From Acidocella sp. (GTDB lineage Bacteria; Pseudomonadota; Alphaproteobacteria; Acetobacterales; Acetobacteraceae), in NCBI GenBank assembly GCA_027308685.1, contig DAIDEE010000042.1:124001-188000 (forward strand): a DNA stretch of 64,000 bases, in the 5' to 3' direction. The position numbers and the translations under genes were made by a program. This document shows positions 50,671 to 59,163 of the stretch, one piece after another. The first letter of the stretch is position 1; each line of letters opens with the position of its first letter. The notes under the pieces were generated by a model, which saw nothing but the letters and a program-made list of their open reading frames with translations, ran no database searches and was not told the origin of the DNA.

Positions 50671-52057
50671 ACGATTCCAGCATCCGGCGCAGCAGTTCCA
50701 CATCCTCCGCAAAGGCGGCATCAGTGCCCATCAAGGCCGTCACGCGCGCGACAGCGTGCATCACGGTGGTATGGTCACGGTCGCCGAAGTGGCGGCCAAT
50801 ATCGGGCAGAGACTTACTGGTGAGCTGCTTGGCCAGATACATCGCCACCTGCCGCGGCCGGGCCACATTGCGCGAGCGCCGGGCGGACGACATTTCCGAA
50901 ATTTTGATATTCCAATGTTCCGCGACTTTTTTCTGAATTTCCTGAATGGTCACCCGCCGGTCGAAGGCTTTGAGCACATCGTGCAGCACCTCATGGGCGG
51001 TCTCCAGCGTAATCTGCCGGTCAAACAGGTTGGCGTGCGCCACCAGCCGGTTCAGCGCCCCTTCAAGCTCGCGGACGTTAGAGGTGATTTTATGTGCCAG
51101 GAATTCCATCACTTTGGCCGGCACGTCCACCCCGGCGCGCAGCGCCTTGGCCTCCAAAATTGAAATACGCAATTCAAATGTGGTGGCGTGCAAATCCGCC
51201 ACCATGCCGCACCCAAGCCGGGTGCGCAGACGGTCTTCCAGCCCCGAAAGGTCAGACGGCGATTTATCAGCCGAAATAACGATTTGTTTGCCGGCATCCA
51301 CCAGCGCGTTGAAGGTGTGGAAAAACTCTTCCTGCGTGTTATCCTTGCCGATCAGGAACTGCAGATCATCGATCATCAACACATCGACACTACGCAACTC
51401 GTTCTTGAATTCCAGCGTGGACTGGTTTCTGAGCGCGTTAATGAAGCGATACATAAATTTTTCGGCCGACATATACGCCACCGAAACCGGCTTACCATGG
51501 CGCGGGTTGTTCGAGAGCTCCCATGCAATCGCATGCATCAAATGGGTTTTACCCAGCCCCACGCCACCGTAAAGAAACAGCGGATTAAACCCTTGGGTGG
51601 CGGGCGCTTCTGCCACGCGTCGCGCACAGGCATAGGCAAATTCATTAGGTTTACCAACCACAAAAGTGTCGAACGTAAAACGTTGGTCCAGAGGCGCGAT
51701 CACATCAGCCCGCGCTTCCGGGCGCACGGCTGCCACGGGGTTTGAGGCTGGTTCAGCCAGATTAGGGGCAGTGCCCCGCGCCGGCTGCGTGCGGATATCC
51801 ACCCGCCGGATGCTGGTATTCTCGGTTTGCCAGATTGAGGTAATCAGCGAGCCATATTCCTTGCTCACCCAGTCGCGCAAAAACCGCGTCGGCAGCATCA
51901 GGGTCAACTCATCGCCATCCTGCCCGGCCAATGAAACCTGTTTCAACCAGGTACGGTATTCAACGTCTCCCACTTCCTGCTGTAGCTTGGCGCGAACGCT
52001 GGCCCATTGATTTGTCAGCAGGGTTTCGCGTCCGGATTCTCGCTCGGATTGGGCCAT
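50669..52057 (-). CDS. dnaA: Chromosomal replication initiator protein DnaA
   Basis: DnaA binds the origin and opens it. From the ATG at 52057, preceded by AAGGATAAG, the protein has 462 residues; upstream in-frame codons have no such signal. Domain I (about 10-80) contains WLKQVSLAGQDGDELTLMLP and FLRDWVSKEY. A short variable linker follows. The AAA+ domain has LYGGVGLGKTHLMHAIAWEL (Walker A) and VDVLMIDDLQFLIGKDNTQE (Walker B). Domain IV carries RHFGDRDHTTVMHAVARV, the DNA-binding signature. The gene faces away from rpsT's terminator, in the common alphaproteobacterial order rpsT-dnaA. Only one DnaA-box-like sequence is seen upstream, so the origin need not be here. Confidence 0.97.
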   Translation of the reverse strand: MAQSERESGRETLLTNQWASVRAKLQQEVGDVEYRTWLKQVSLAGQDGDELTLMLPTRFLRDWVSKEYGSLITSIWQTENTSIRRVDIRTQPARGTAPNLAEPASNPVAAVRPEARADVIAPLDQRFTFDTFVVGKPNEFAYACARRVAEAPATQGFNPLFLYGGVGLGKTHLMHAIAWELSNNPRHGKPVSVAYMSAEKFMYRFINALRNQSTLEFKNELRSVDVLMIDDLQFLIGKDNTQEEFFHTFNALVDAGKQIVISADKSPSDLSGLEDRLRTRLGCGMVADLHATTFELRISILEAKALRAGVDVPAKVMEFLAHKITSNVRELEGALNRLVAHANLFDRQITLETAHEVLHDVLKAFDRRVTIQEIQKKVAEHWNIKISEMSSARRSRNVARPRQVAMYLAKQLTSKSLPDIGRHFGDRDHTTVMHAVARVTALMGTDAAFAEDVELLRRMLES

Positions 52058-52373
52058 TGTATCGCTTATCCTTGCTGAACCAATTTCAAAATTCATACCC
52101 AAATCCGCTCCAGCTCTGACAAGTACGGGTACGAATCCACGAAAACGCAACAAGGCATTGAAAATGCTTGTGTTTCTCAGAAATCCCTGACGCCCAGACA
52201 GTGTCGTTAGCCGGGCATACTAGGGTAACTTATCCTCATGACGCAAGCACTCAATGGTTATAATTTTTCATCTAACTCATTGATATTCAGCGAATAAGCA
52301 GCAGAATCAGGGGGATTTACGTTAAATAAAATTCGAGTCGCTTGCGACCGAGCTTGTGCAAAAATGCCATAGA
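52058..52373. other. Leader and spacer region between rpsT terminator and dnaA
   Basis: This stretch of about 316 bases holds the dnaA leader and promoter region. It has no credible coding frame. One DnaA-box-like sequence and a weak promoter are described separately. A 5' part near 52320-52370 is AT-rich. I see no cluster of boxes as an origin would need. Confidence 0.5.
52217..52246 (-). promoter_or_regulatory. Candidate dnaA promoter containing a DnaA-box-like site
   Basis: On the minus strand TTGCGT (52241-52246) and TAGTAT (52217-52222) are 18 bases apart and could form a weak promoter for dnaA. Between them lies TTATCCTCA (52230-52238, plus strand), one mismatch from the DnaA box TTATCCACA. 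This would fit autoregulation by DnaA, which is known in other bacteria. The match is modest and could be chance. Confidence 0.3.
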
Positions 52374-52420
52374 AAAAGGCGCAGGTTTTACCCTCAGTTG
52401 AGGTAAAACCTACGCCTTTT
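52374..52420 (-). terminator. Strong intrinsic terminator of rpsT
   Basis: Two 19-base arms (52374-52392 and 52402-52420) are complementary at all but one position, where the minus-strand RNA can make a G-U pair. The loop has nine bases. On the minus strand the stem begins 24 bases after the rpsT stop and ends in a T-rich tail, so it should end rpsT transcripts and isolate dnaA from read-through. Confidence 0.85.
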
Positions 52421-52443
52421 GAAAGGCAACGCCGGGCCCTAAC

Positions 52444-52713
52444 TTAGGCGGCGTGAATGGCTTTCACACTGGCCGACAGGCGCGAAAGCTTACGCGAAAC
52501 CGTATTGGCTTTCAGCACACCCTTGGTCACAGCGCGCTGCAACTCCGGCTGGCCTGCCTTGAAGGCTGCAGCTGCAGCTTCCTTATTGCCGCTCGCGACG
52601 GCTTCCTCGATCTTGCGGATCGCACCATGGACGCGCGACTTGCGTGCCTTGTTGCGCGCCGTACGCTTAATGGTCTGCCGGATGCGCTTCTGCGCTGATG
52701 CAATATTCGCCAT
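52444..52713 (-). CDS. rpsT: 30S ribosomal protein S20
   Basis: The 89-residue basic protein begins [20 protein letters not shown] followed by [14 protein letters not shown], which is the S20 signature, and ends with [20 protein letters not shown]. It binds 16S rRNA in the small subunit. The long open frame upstream of the ATG at 52713 is not credible because the family starts here. A strong terminator follows. The upstream histidine phosphatase gene ends 40 bases before the start. Confidence 0.97.
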   Translation of the reverse strand: MANIASAQKRIRQTIKRTARNKARKSRVHGAIRKIEEAVASGNKEAAAAAFKAGQPELQRAVTKGVLKANTVSRKLSRLSASVKAIHAA

Positions 52714-52753
52714 GAGTTCCGCCGAAAAAAGACTGTTTAATGAAGGGCGGGGT

Positions 52754-53329
52754 CTAAGCGTGGTCAGGCGCTTCGTCAAGTGTCGCCAGCGTAATCGTCC
52801 AACCCTGGGCACCAGGCATGCAAAATAGCGGCTGCGCGTTCGGTGTCAGCCCCTCCAGGCTGAGCCCCAGCAAGCCCCGCAGCGCCCGGAAGACCCCGCC
52901 ATGGGCCACAATCAATATCGGGCCGGGCAGGGCCAGCAGCCGGGTGAAAACGCTGTGAACCCGCTCGGTAATCTCGGCAAAGCTCTCAGCGCCCTCGGGG
53001 GTGTAGGTCCCCGCCATCCAGTCGGCGAACCAGGGACTCAGCGGCTTGCCCTCCATGCCACCAAAGATCACCTCCCGCAGGTCTTCGTCATAAAGCACCG
53101 GCAAATTCAGAGATTTATTCAAAATCTCGCTGGTCTCTCGGGTGCGAATCATCGGCGAGGCATAAATCCCCACAATCCCGCGGCCCACCAGCAAAGGTGC
53201 TGCGGCCTCAGCCTGGGCCCGGCCCTTTTCGTTCAGAGAGATATCAAGCGCCCCCTGGCTCAGACCCCTGGCGTTATAATCGGTCTCGCCATGGCGCAGA
53301 AACCAAAACGGCACGTGCGGCAAGCTCAC
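52754..53329 (-). CDS. Histidine phosphatase (phosphoglycerate mutase-like)
   Basis: The 191-residue protein has the catalytic motif [13 protein letters not shown] (about 10-22), and the second His lies in [14 protein letters not shown] (about 137-150). [16 protein letters not shown] gives the conserved Arg region. Such proteins remove phosphate from sugars, nucleotides, cobalamin precursors or proteins; nothing here shows which. The start directly follows the stop of the GST gene, so the two are coupled. Confidence 0.9.
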   Translation of the reverse strand: MSLPHVPFWFLRHGETDYNARGLSQGALDISLNEKGRAQAEAAAPLLVGRGIVGIYASPMIRTRETSEILNKSLNLPVLYDEDLREVIFGGMEGKPLSPWFADWMAGTYTPEGAESFAEITERVHSVFTRLLALPGPILIVAHGGVFRALRGLLGLSLEGLTPNAQPLFCMPGAQGWTITLATLDEAPDHA

Positions 53330-53947
53330 TTAGCGCAGCCCTTCACCGGCCAGCATCCGCGCCACCGCCGGGCGGGCCAGCAGCCGGTCCAGATAAGCCT
53401 GTAATACCGGGCTCAGCGGAATACTCGCCCGCCGGGAAGCCCAATAGACAATATAAAAAAATCCGCAATCGGCGATCGAATATTGCGCCAGCAGATAATC
53501 CTTATCCCCCAGCACCGCTTCCAAAATCTGCAACCCCTGGCTCACCATATTGCGGCCAGTCTCCACCACCTTCGGCTCATCAGCCGGGTTCGGGGTAAAG
53601 GTGGCGGTGCGGAATATCCGGGTATAGCCGCGCATATGCACGGTGGCGGTGATATATTCGAGCAACTCCAGCACCCGCGCTTCGCCCTCGATATCATTCG
53701 GCAACAAATTCGCCTGCGGGTTGGTTTTCGCCAGATACCAGGCAATCGCTGGTAATTCAGTAAGCACCGCGCCATCATCGCGCATCAACGCCGGAACCTT
53801 TGATTTCGGGTTCACCGCCAAATATTCCGGCTGGTACTGCGAGGCCTTAGCAAAATCCACCAGCGCCAACTCATATGGCTTGCCGATTTCTTCCAAAACA
53901 ATATGGATCGCCATCGAGCAAGCATTCGGTGAGTAAAACAGCTTCAT
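53330..53947 (-). CDS. Glutathione S-transferase family protein
   Basis: The protein has 205 residues. The thioredoxin-like N-terminal domain shows FYSPNACSMAIHIVLEEIGK (with Ser or Cys at the active-site place) and SKVPALMRDDGAVLTELPAI, where most members have ESxAI; Leu-Pro replaces Ser here. The C-terminal domain is helical and has LAQYSIADCGFFYI, the N-capping region. It would conjugate or carry glutathione. It is 19 bases after prs and abuts the phosphatase gene. Confidence 0.88.
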   Translation of the reverse strand: MKLFYSPNACSMAIHIVLEEIGKPYELALVDFAKASQYQPEYLAVNPKSKVPALMRDDGAVLTELPAIAWYLAKTNPQANLLPNDIEGEARVLELLEYITATVHMRGYTRIFRTATFTPNPADEPKVVETGRNMVSQGLQILEAVLGDKDYLLAQYSIADCGFFYIVYWASRRASIPLSPVLQAYLDRLLARPAVARMLAGEGLR

Positions 53948-53966
53948 AATGGCTTTCCTCGCTATT

Positions 53967-54899
53967 TTAATCGAACAATGAACTCACGGAACTTTCATCG
54001 GAAATCCGGCGCATCGCCTCGGCCAGCAAGGGGGCAATACTATGCTGGCGTACATTGTGCGCCAATCGCACCGCTTCCGTTGCGGCAATCGAATCGGTCA
54101 CGGTCAGCATCTCAATCGGCGACCCGGCAATCCGCGCCACCGCACCACCTGAGAGCACGCCGTGCGTCACATAAACGCTGGCCGAACGCGCACCGTTTTT
54201 CAGCAACGCCTCAGCCGCATTGCACAAGGTGCCACCGGAATCCACAATATCATCGATCAGAATACAATCGCGCCCCTCAACCTCGCCGATGATATTCATC
54301 ACTTCGGAAACACCAGCCTTCTCACGGCGCTTATCAATTATTGCCAGGTCGCAATTCAGCCGCCGCGCCATAATCCGGGCCCGCAGCACGCCACCCACAT
54401 CCGGGCTCACAATCATCGGCTCGCGGTTGGCAAACCGTTCCTGCACATCGCGCGAAAACAACGGCGCGGCATATAAATTATCCACCGGAATATCAAAAAA
54501 TCCCTGAATTTGCCCGGCGTGTAAATCCATCGTCAGCACCCGGTTGGCACCGGCCTCGGTAATCAAATTCGCCACCAGCTTGGCCGAAATCGGCGTGCGC
54601 GGGCCCGATTTGCGGTCCTGCCTGGCATAACCAAAATACGGGATCACCGCCGTCACCCGCCGGGCCGAGCCCCGCCGCAGCGCATCCAGCGTAATCAGCA
54701 ATTCCATCAGGTTATCATTGGCGGGGTACGAGGTGGACTGGATGACAAACACATCCTCGCCCCGCACATTCTCATGAATTTCGACAAAAATCTCCATATC
54801 CGCAAACCGGCGTACCGATGCCTTGGTCAGCGGCAGGTTCAGCGCGGCGGCGACAGCCTCGGCCAGGGGGCGGTTGCTGTTGCAGGCGACAATTTTCAT
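53967..54899 (-). CDS. prs: Ribose-phosphate pyrophosphokinase
   Basis: Prs makes PRPP from ribose 5-phosphate and ATP for nucleotide, His, Trp and cofactor synthesis. The 310-residue protein has [40 protein letters not shown] and the PRPP-binding [20 protein letters not shown], together with [20 protein letters not shown]. All known functional regions are present. It is 78 bases after proC. Confidence 0.97.
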   Translation of the reverse strand: MKIVACNSNRPLAEAVAAALNLPLTKASVRRFADMEIFVEIHENVRGEDVFVIQSTSYPANDNLMELLITLDALRRGSARRVTAVIPYFGYARQDRKSGPRTPISAKLVANLITEAGANRVLTMDLHAGQIQGFFDIPVDNLYAAPLFSRDVQERFANREPMIVSPDVGGVLRARIMARRLNCDLAIIDKRREKAGVSEVMNIIGEVEGRDCILIDDIVDSGGTLCNAAEALLKNGARSASVYVTHGVLSGGAVARIAGSPIEMLTVTDSIAATEAVRLAHNVRQHSIAPLLAEAMRRISDESSVSSLFD

Positions 54900-54977
54900 G
54901 ATTGGCTTTCCGGGTTACACCAAAAGGCGGGAAGGTAAGAGCGGGCTGGTCTTAGCAACGTGACACTGGCGTGTCTA

Positions 54978-55787
54978 TCAATCGCTCAAGCTCCGAGACC
55001 GTTCGGTTGCCGCCGTGATCGCCTCAGCAAAAGATTTCGGCCAGGCGTTGTCATCGCGCAACACTGCCAGCGCCTGCTCCGTCGTCCCGCCAGGCGAGGT
55101 CACTGCAATTCTGAGTGCTGCCGCATCCTCGGCGCTGGCTGCCAGCAAAGCACCCGAGCCGATCACCGTCTGGCGCGCCATGGCCCGTGCCATCGCCGGC
55201 GGAATCCCTTGCGCCAATGCTGCCTGTTCCATCAATTCCGTCAGCAAAAACACATAAGCCGGACCGCCGCCCGAAATCGCCGTCACCGGGTCAAGCAGCG
55301 CTTCATCATCAGTCCAGGCAATCTGCCCAATGGCCGACAGCAACCGCTCGCCCAATTTTCGCTGCGTCGCCGACACATGCGACCCCGCCACCGCCACCGT
55401 AAACCCCTGCCGTACCGCCGCCGGCGTGTTCGGCATCGCCCGGATGATCGACGCCTTGGTGCCCAGCATATGCTCAACCGCCCGGATCGTCTTGCCGGCC
55501 ATAATCGAAATAAACACCGCTCGCCCGGCAAACCTTCCGTAAGCCGGCAACGCCTCCGCTGCCATCTGCGGCTTTACCGCCAACACCACCGCCTCCGGCG
55601 TAAACCCCGCCGGGATCACCCCAAACGACGGCACCACTACAATCCCAGGTGCGGCCAACGCCCCAGCCTGCGCCGACGGATCAACCACAATCGCACTTGC
55701 CAGCCCTTGCTCACGCCACCCCGCCAGCATCGCCGCCCCCATCTTGCCGCCACCCACCAGCAATATCGGCGGTAAATCTGTCATCAT
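54978..55787 (-). CDS. proC: Pyrroline-5-carboxylate reductase
   Basis: ProC makes proline from pyrroline-5-carboxylate with NAD(P)H. The ATG at 55787 (followed at once by a second ATG) is preceded by AGGA; a longer frame crosses the palindromic region and is rejected. The 269-residue protein has LLVGGGKMGAAMLAGW (nucleotide-binding), AVKPQMAAEALPAY, RAMPNTPAAVRQG, and the C-terminal DPVTAISGGGPAYVFLLTEL, RQTVIGSGALLA and TSPGGTTEQALAVL, all conserved. A 241-base palindromic element ends four bases before the start, so it lies in the leader. Confidence 0.96.
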   Translation of the reverse strand: MMTDLPPILLVGGGKMGAAMLAGWREQGLASAIVVDPSAQAGALAAPGIVVVPSFGVIPAGFTPEAVVLAVKPQMAAEALPAYGRFAGRAVFISIMAGKTIRAVEHMLGTKASIIRAMPNTPAAVRQGFTVAVAGSHVSATQRKLGERLLSAIGQIAWTDDEALLDPVTAISGGGPAYVFLLTELMEQAALAQGIPPAMARAMARQTVIGSGALLAASAEDAAALRIAVTSPGGTTEQALAVLRDDNAWPKSFAEAITAATERSRSLSD

Positions 55788-55790
55788 ACG

Positions 55791-56031
55791 GGTCCTGTGG
55801 GGTTGGGTGTTAAGTAGGGTAAGGCCAGGGGGCATCTGTCCCCTGGACCCCCACCAAAGGCTGAGCCTTTGGAATCCATTAGTGAGGTTTAGAAGAGGGG
55901 GCACCCACAGGTGTTTCAACACCGCGGAGCGCCCCCTTTTCTAAACCTAATTGGTTCTAAGGGCTGTGCCCTTAGCGGGGTCCAGGGGCAGCACCCCTGG
56001 CCTTACTTACTCATACCAACCCCACAAGACC
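55791..56031. repeat. 241-base nested palindromic element upstream of proC
   Basis: The whole spacer between the ybjN-type gene and proC is a long imperfect inverted repeat. The outer arms match from GGTCCTGTGGGGTTGG (55791-55806) to CCAACCCCACAAGACC (56016-56031). Further in, AAGGCCAGGGG and CCCCTGGCCTT, then CCCCTGGACCCC and GGGGTCCAGGGG, then GGTTTAGAA...GGGGGC and its partner, continue the match. Each arm also folds on itself: CCAGGGG/CCCCTGG in both, CCAAAGGC/GCCTTTGG in the left, and CTAAGGGC/GCCCTTAG in the right. The apex is GGTGTT-TC-AACACC (55910-55923). It may be a REP- or MITE-like repeat, or a structured RNA/terminator. Confidence 0.85.
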
Positions 56032-56041
56032 AGTCCGATGT

Positions 56042-56548
56042 TCAGGCTTCGCCCACGCATTCCAGCATGGCGGCAGCGAGCGCGTCTTCGGGGGATTTGC
56101 CGCCCCACAGGACAAACTGGAAGGCCGGGAAGAAGCGTTCACATTCGGTAATGGCAATATCGACCATGTCCTCGATGCTTTCGGCGGAGGCGCTGGGGGT
56201 GCCGCGCAGGAGCACAGAGTGGCGGTAGATCGGCATGCCGTCGTCTTCATCCAGTCCGAAATGGCCGATCCAAAGTTTTTCATTGGCTTTGGCCAGCAAT
56301 TCATACAGGGCGGCGCGGCGTTTTTCCGGGGCTTTCATGTCGAAGGCACAGGAGAAATGCATCACCGAGATTTCATGTGACCAGCAGAAATACAGCCCAT
56401 AATCGCACCATTTGCCGGGCGCTTCCGCGGCCATTTCAGCATCCGAGCGACGGTCAAAGGCCCATTCGTTGGCGCTGATAACTTGCTCAACAAGGTCGAG
56501 CGGGTTGGCGGCATGTTCGGTCTCGAAGGATTGAGCGAGGCTCGGCAT
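56042..56548 (-). CDS. YbjN domain-containing protein
   Basis: The 168-residue protein resembles the YbjN family, an all-cytoplasmic fold related to type III secretion chaperones, often found near proC in alphaproteobacteria. Visible are NPLDLVEQVISANEWAFDR near the N terminus, MHFSCAFDMKAPEKRRAALY and YELLAKANEKLWIGHFGLDE. The start at 56548 has AGGAGA at a good spacing. Function of the family is not well defined. It is in the same direction as proC, with the palindromic element between. Confidence 0.85.
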   Translation of the reverse strand: MPSLAQSFETEHAANPLDLVEQVISANEWAFDRRSDAEMAAEAPGKWCDYGLYFCWSHEISVMHFSCAFDMKAPEKRRAALYELLAKANEKLWIGHFGLDEDDGMPIYRHSVLLRGTPSASAESIEDMVDIAITECERFFPAFQFVLWGGKSPEDALAAAMLECVGEA

Positions 56549-56636
56549 GGTACTTGTCTCCTGTGCAGGGACGGCCAAGCAGACGGGTTACCACTAGCGA
56601 TAGTCATTTTGGTCCTAGTCCACCACGACTCCTAGT

Positions 56637-57242
56637 TTACGGGTATTTCGGCGTGCGCCGCAACGAGGAAATTGATGTCGCTTTTAAGTCGTTTCCGGTG
56701 TCCACGTCATGCAGTGTTTCTAACGCGGTCACACTATGGTGGCGGAAATTCATCAGCGTGTCGGCCAGGGCGTGCGGGCTGGACCAGCGGACGTTGGCAA
56801 ATGGGGTGGCGGGGCGTTTTGCGCCCATGGCCACCAGATAATAACCGCCATCAGCCGCCGGGCCGAAGGCGGCGTCATGTGATTTCAGTGCCCGCGCGGC
56901 GTGGCGTATGATGGCGGCGTTCAAGTCAGGAATATCGGCGCCGATGAGAATAACCTGGCGGCGGCGAAACATATCAAAGCACCGGGCCATCCGTTGCCCC
57001 AGATCACCTTTGCTCTGACTGATACCGTGAAAGCGTGGCTTGGGTTGCAACCGGCTATGGCGCGGGGTGAGGGCGATGATGATTTCAAAATTCTTCAGTT
57101 TGGCCAATTCGCGGATCATGCGGGTTAGCTGGTTACGATAGAACCGCAACGCCGCCACATCGCCGATGTCGCTCGCCAGTCGGCGCTTCACTAGCCCCAG
57201 CCGCGGCGTCCGGGCAAACAGAATAACAACCGGCCTAGCCAT
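56637..57242 (-). CDS. DUF2064 nucleotide-diphospho-sugar transferase-like protein
   Basis: The 201-residue protein has a GT-A-like fold typical of DUF2064 (TIGR04282-type): LFARTPRLGLVKRRLASDIG at the N terminus, then VILIGADIPDLNAAIIRHAA and FGPAADGGYYLVAM. The ATG at 57242 lies within the end of the preceding GT2 gene (eight-base overlap), so they are coupled. These two families often go together and have been named after arsenosugar synthesis, but no arsenic genes are here and the real role is uncertain. Confidence 0.85.
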   Translation of the reverse strand: MARPVVILFARTPRLGLVKRRLASDIGDVAALRFYRNQLTRMIRELAKLKNFEIIIALTPRHSRLQPKPRFHGISQSKGDLGQRMARCFDMFRRRQVILIGADIPDLNAAIIRHAARALKSHDAAFGPAADGGYYLVAMGAKRPATPFANVRWSSPHALADTLMNFRHHSVTALETLHDVDTGNDLKATSISSLRRTPKYP

Positions 57243-57921
57243 ATAATCTCCGGATTGTCTCGGGCGGCACACCGGCAAAATAGAGTGTCAAACACAGTAA
57301 ATTTCTTAACGGGCGCCGCAGCCAGCCGTCGCGCTCGTATTTTGCGGCAGACGTGGTGGCGGTGGCGGGCAGGGGACACAACCGTCGCTTGAGCCGGCGC
57401 GCCAGAGCCACATCCTCCATCAACGGTAAATCTGGCATTCCCCCGGCTTGCGCCAACAACGCCCGGCTGATCAACAACCCCTGGTCGCCATAAGGCAGCG
57501 ATAATATCTGGCAGCGCAGCGCCACCGCCCGCTCCATCATCCTGGCCAGCCGCCGCGAACTATCGAGCCGGAGGCTGAAATACCCGGCCATGCCCAGGTC
57601 GGCGGTGGCGACCGCCTCCGGCCAGTCCGGCGAGAGGCAGGTATCAGCGTGCAGCAGCAGCAAAACATCGCCGGAGGCCGCGGCAATCCCTGCCCGAAGC
57701 TGGCCACCCCGCCCGGCGGGGGCTTTCACCACAATGGCGGCGCCGGTTCGTTGCAGCGTATCATCCGTACTGCCGCCATCCACAATAATGATCTCCCGGA
57801 TCAAAGCCGCCCCAGGCCGCAGGGATGCCAGGCATCCTGCGATGGTTTCAGCCGCATTCAGCGTGGGAATAATCACCGACAGCGAAAAATTACCAAAATG
57901 TTCTGATTTTGTTCTTGACAT
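57235..57921 (-). CDS. GT2-family glycosyltransferase (TIGR04283-like)
   Basis: The real protein has 228 residues, from ATG 57921. It shows LSVIIPTLNAAETIAGCLAS, EIIIVDGGSTDDTLQ, APAGRGGQLRAGIAAASGDV, LLLLHADTCLSPDW (DxD-like His-Ala-Asp) and LPYGDQGLLISRALL, which is the pattern of TIGR04283. A longer open frame upstream runs 145 codons across the divergent radical SAM gene and is rejected. It pairs with the DUF2064 gene downstream. Its start is only 39 bases from that of the divergent radical SAM gene. Confidence 0.88.
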   Translation of the reverse strand: MSRTKSEHFGNFSLSVIIPTLNAAETIAGCLASLRPGAALIREIIIVDGGSTDDTLQRTGAAIVVKAPAGRGGQLRAGIAAASGDVLLLLHADTCLSPDWPEAVATADLGMAGYFSLRLDSSRRLARMMERAVALRCQILSLPYGDQGLLISRALLAQAGGMPDLPLMEDVALARRLKRRLCPLPATATTSAAKYERDGWLRRPLRNLLCLTLYFAGVPPETIRRLYG

Positions 57922-57960
57922 TAAGCTAGTGTAATGATCTGGTGACAATGAGAACGGAGC

Positions 57961-59058
57961 ATGAACACGATGATGCCAGCCTCCCCGCAGCAAAGCAATG
58001 CCATCAAGGGCCGTGGCACTGCCATGAACCCCGCCGTCCGGTTTGAGCGTCAGCACGCCGAAGCCTTTGATGACGGTTGGGACAATGCTGACGAAACCCC
58101 ACCGCCGCCCACCAGCCTGGTACGTGATGCCGCCCGCAGCATCATCAGCCGCAATGACAGCCCTGACCTCGGATTCGACCGCAGCTTGAACCCCTATCGT
58201 GGCTGCGAGCATGGCTGCATTTACTGCTTCGCCCGGCCCAGCCATGCGTATCTCGGCTTTTCGCCGGGGTTGGATTTTGAAACCAAGATCATTTTCAAGC
58301 CCGAAGCCGCCAGCCTGTTGGAAAAGGAACTCAGTAAACCAGGCTATATCGCGCAACCAATTGTCCTAGGTTCCAACAGCGACCCGTATCAGCCAATCGA
58401 GCGCACACTGAAGTTAACCCGCTCGCTGCTGGAGGTACTGGAGCGGTTCAACCATCCGGTCATCATCATCACCAAATCTGCTGGCGTGCTGCGCGACACT
58501 GATATTCTGGCCCGCATGGCGGCCAAAAATCTTGTCAAAGTCTATCTCTCCATCACCACGCTCGATGCTACCCTGGCCCGCGCCATGGAACCCCGCGCTG
58601 CCAGCCCCTTGCGCCGTCTGGCCGCCATCGCTGGTTTGGCACAAGCCAAAATCCCCGCCGGTGTTCTGGCCTCCCCGATGATCCCAGGGCTGAATGACGC
58701 TGAATTAGAGAAAATTCTCCAAGCCGCGGCCGCTGCCGGCGCCAGCAGCGCCAACAGTATTTTGCTCCGGTTGCCGCATGAATTAGGCGAGTTATTCACC
58801 GACTGGCTGCATACCCACATACCAGACCGTGCCCGCCATGTTCTCAGCCTGATCCGCCAAATTCGTGGCGGCAATCTGAACGACGCCTCGTTCCATGGCA
58901 GATTCACCGGCTCCGGCCCCTACGCCGAGCTTCTCAGCCGCCGCTTCCTGCGGGCCGCCAAGCAATTTGGCCTGAACACTGAACGGCTAGCCTTGGATAC
59001 CAGCTTGTTTGCCACCCCGGAGCGGCAGCAAAAACCCGCCCAATTATCGCTATTTTAA
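57961..59058 (+). CDS. PA0069-family radical SAM protein
   Basis: The 365-residue protein has the iron-sulfur cluster motif in the form NPYRGCEHGCIYCFARPSHA (about 77-96; Cys-x3-Cys-x2-Cys). SDPYQPIERTLKLTRSLLEV and VIIITKSAGVLRDTDILARM follow, typical of the PA0069/SplB-like group. GRFTGSGPYAELLSRRF near the end is also conserved. GGAGC lies just before the ATG. The reaction is unknown for the family. It is divergent from the GT2 gene, with 39 bases for both promoters. Confidence 0.9.
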   Translation: MNTMMPASPQQSNAIKGRGTAMNPAVRFERQHAEAFDDGWDNADETPPPPTSLVRDAARSIISRNDSPDLGFDRSLNPYRGCEHGCIYCFARPSHAYLGFSPGLDFETKIIFKPEAASLLEKELSKPGYIAQPIVLGSNSDPYQPIERTLKLTRSLLEVLERFNHPVIIITKSAGVLRDTDILARMAAKNLVKVYLSITTLDATLARAMEPRAASPLRRLAAIAGLAQAKIPAGVLASPMIPGLNDAELEKILQAAAAAGASSANSILLRLPHELGELFTDWLHTHIPDRARHVLSLIRQIRGGNLNDASFHGRFTGSGPYAELLSRRFLRAAKQFGLNTERLALDTSLFATPERQQKPAQLSLF

Positions 59059-59163
59059 AGCCAACCGCCTGATAACAAGTCCGGGATGAGCCGTTCATCA
59101 CGCGACTTTGCGAGGACGCCGCCAGCATCTATCTCTATGTAAGCCCTGTTGAAGGGATTTATA

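Noticed and set aside
52058-52443. Replication origin next to dnaA
   Set aside because: Only one good DnaA-box-like site and no AT-rich 13-mer cluster are visible; origins in this class are often far from dnaA.
54960-55775. Long plus-strand reading frame opposite proC (271 codons)
   Set aside because: Its translation is Arg/His/Pro-rich low complexity and it lies fully opposite the well-supported proC gene, so it is a shadow.
57922-58356. 145-codon N-terminal extension of the GT2 gene
   Set aside because: It runs opposite the start of the radical SAM gene; the GT2 family begins right after the ATG at 57921.
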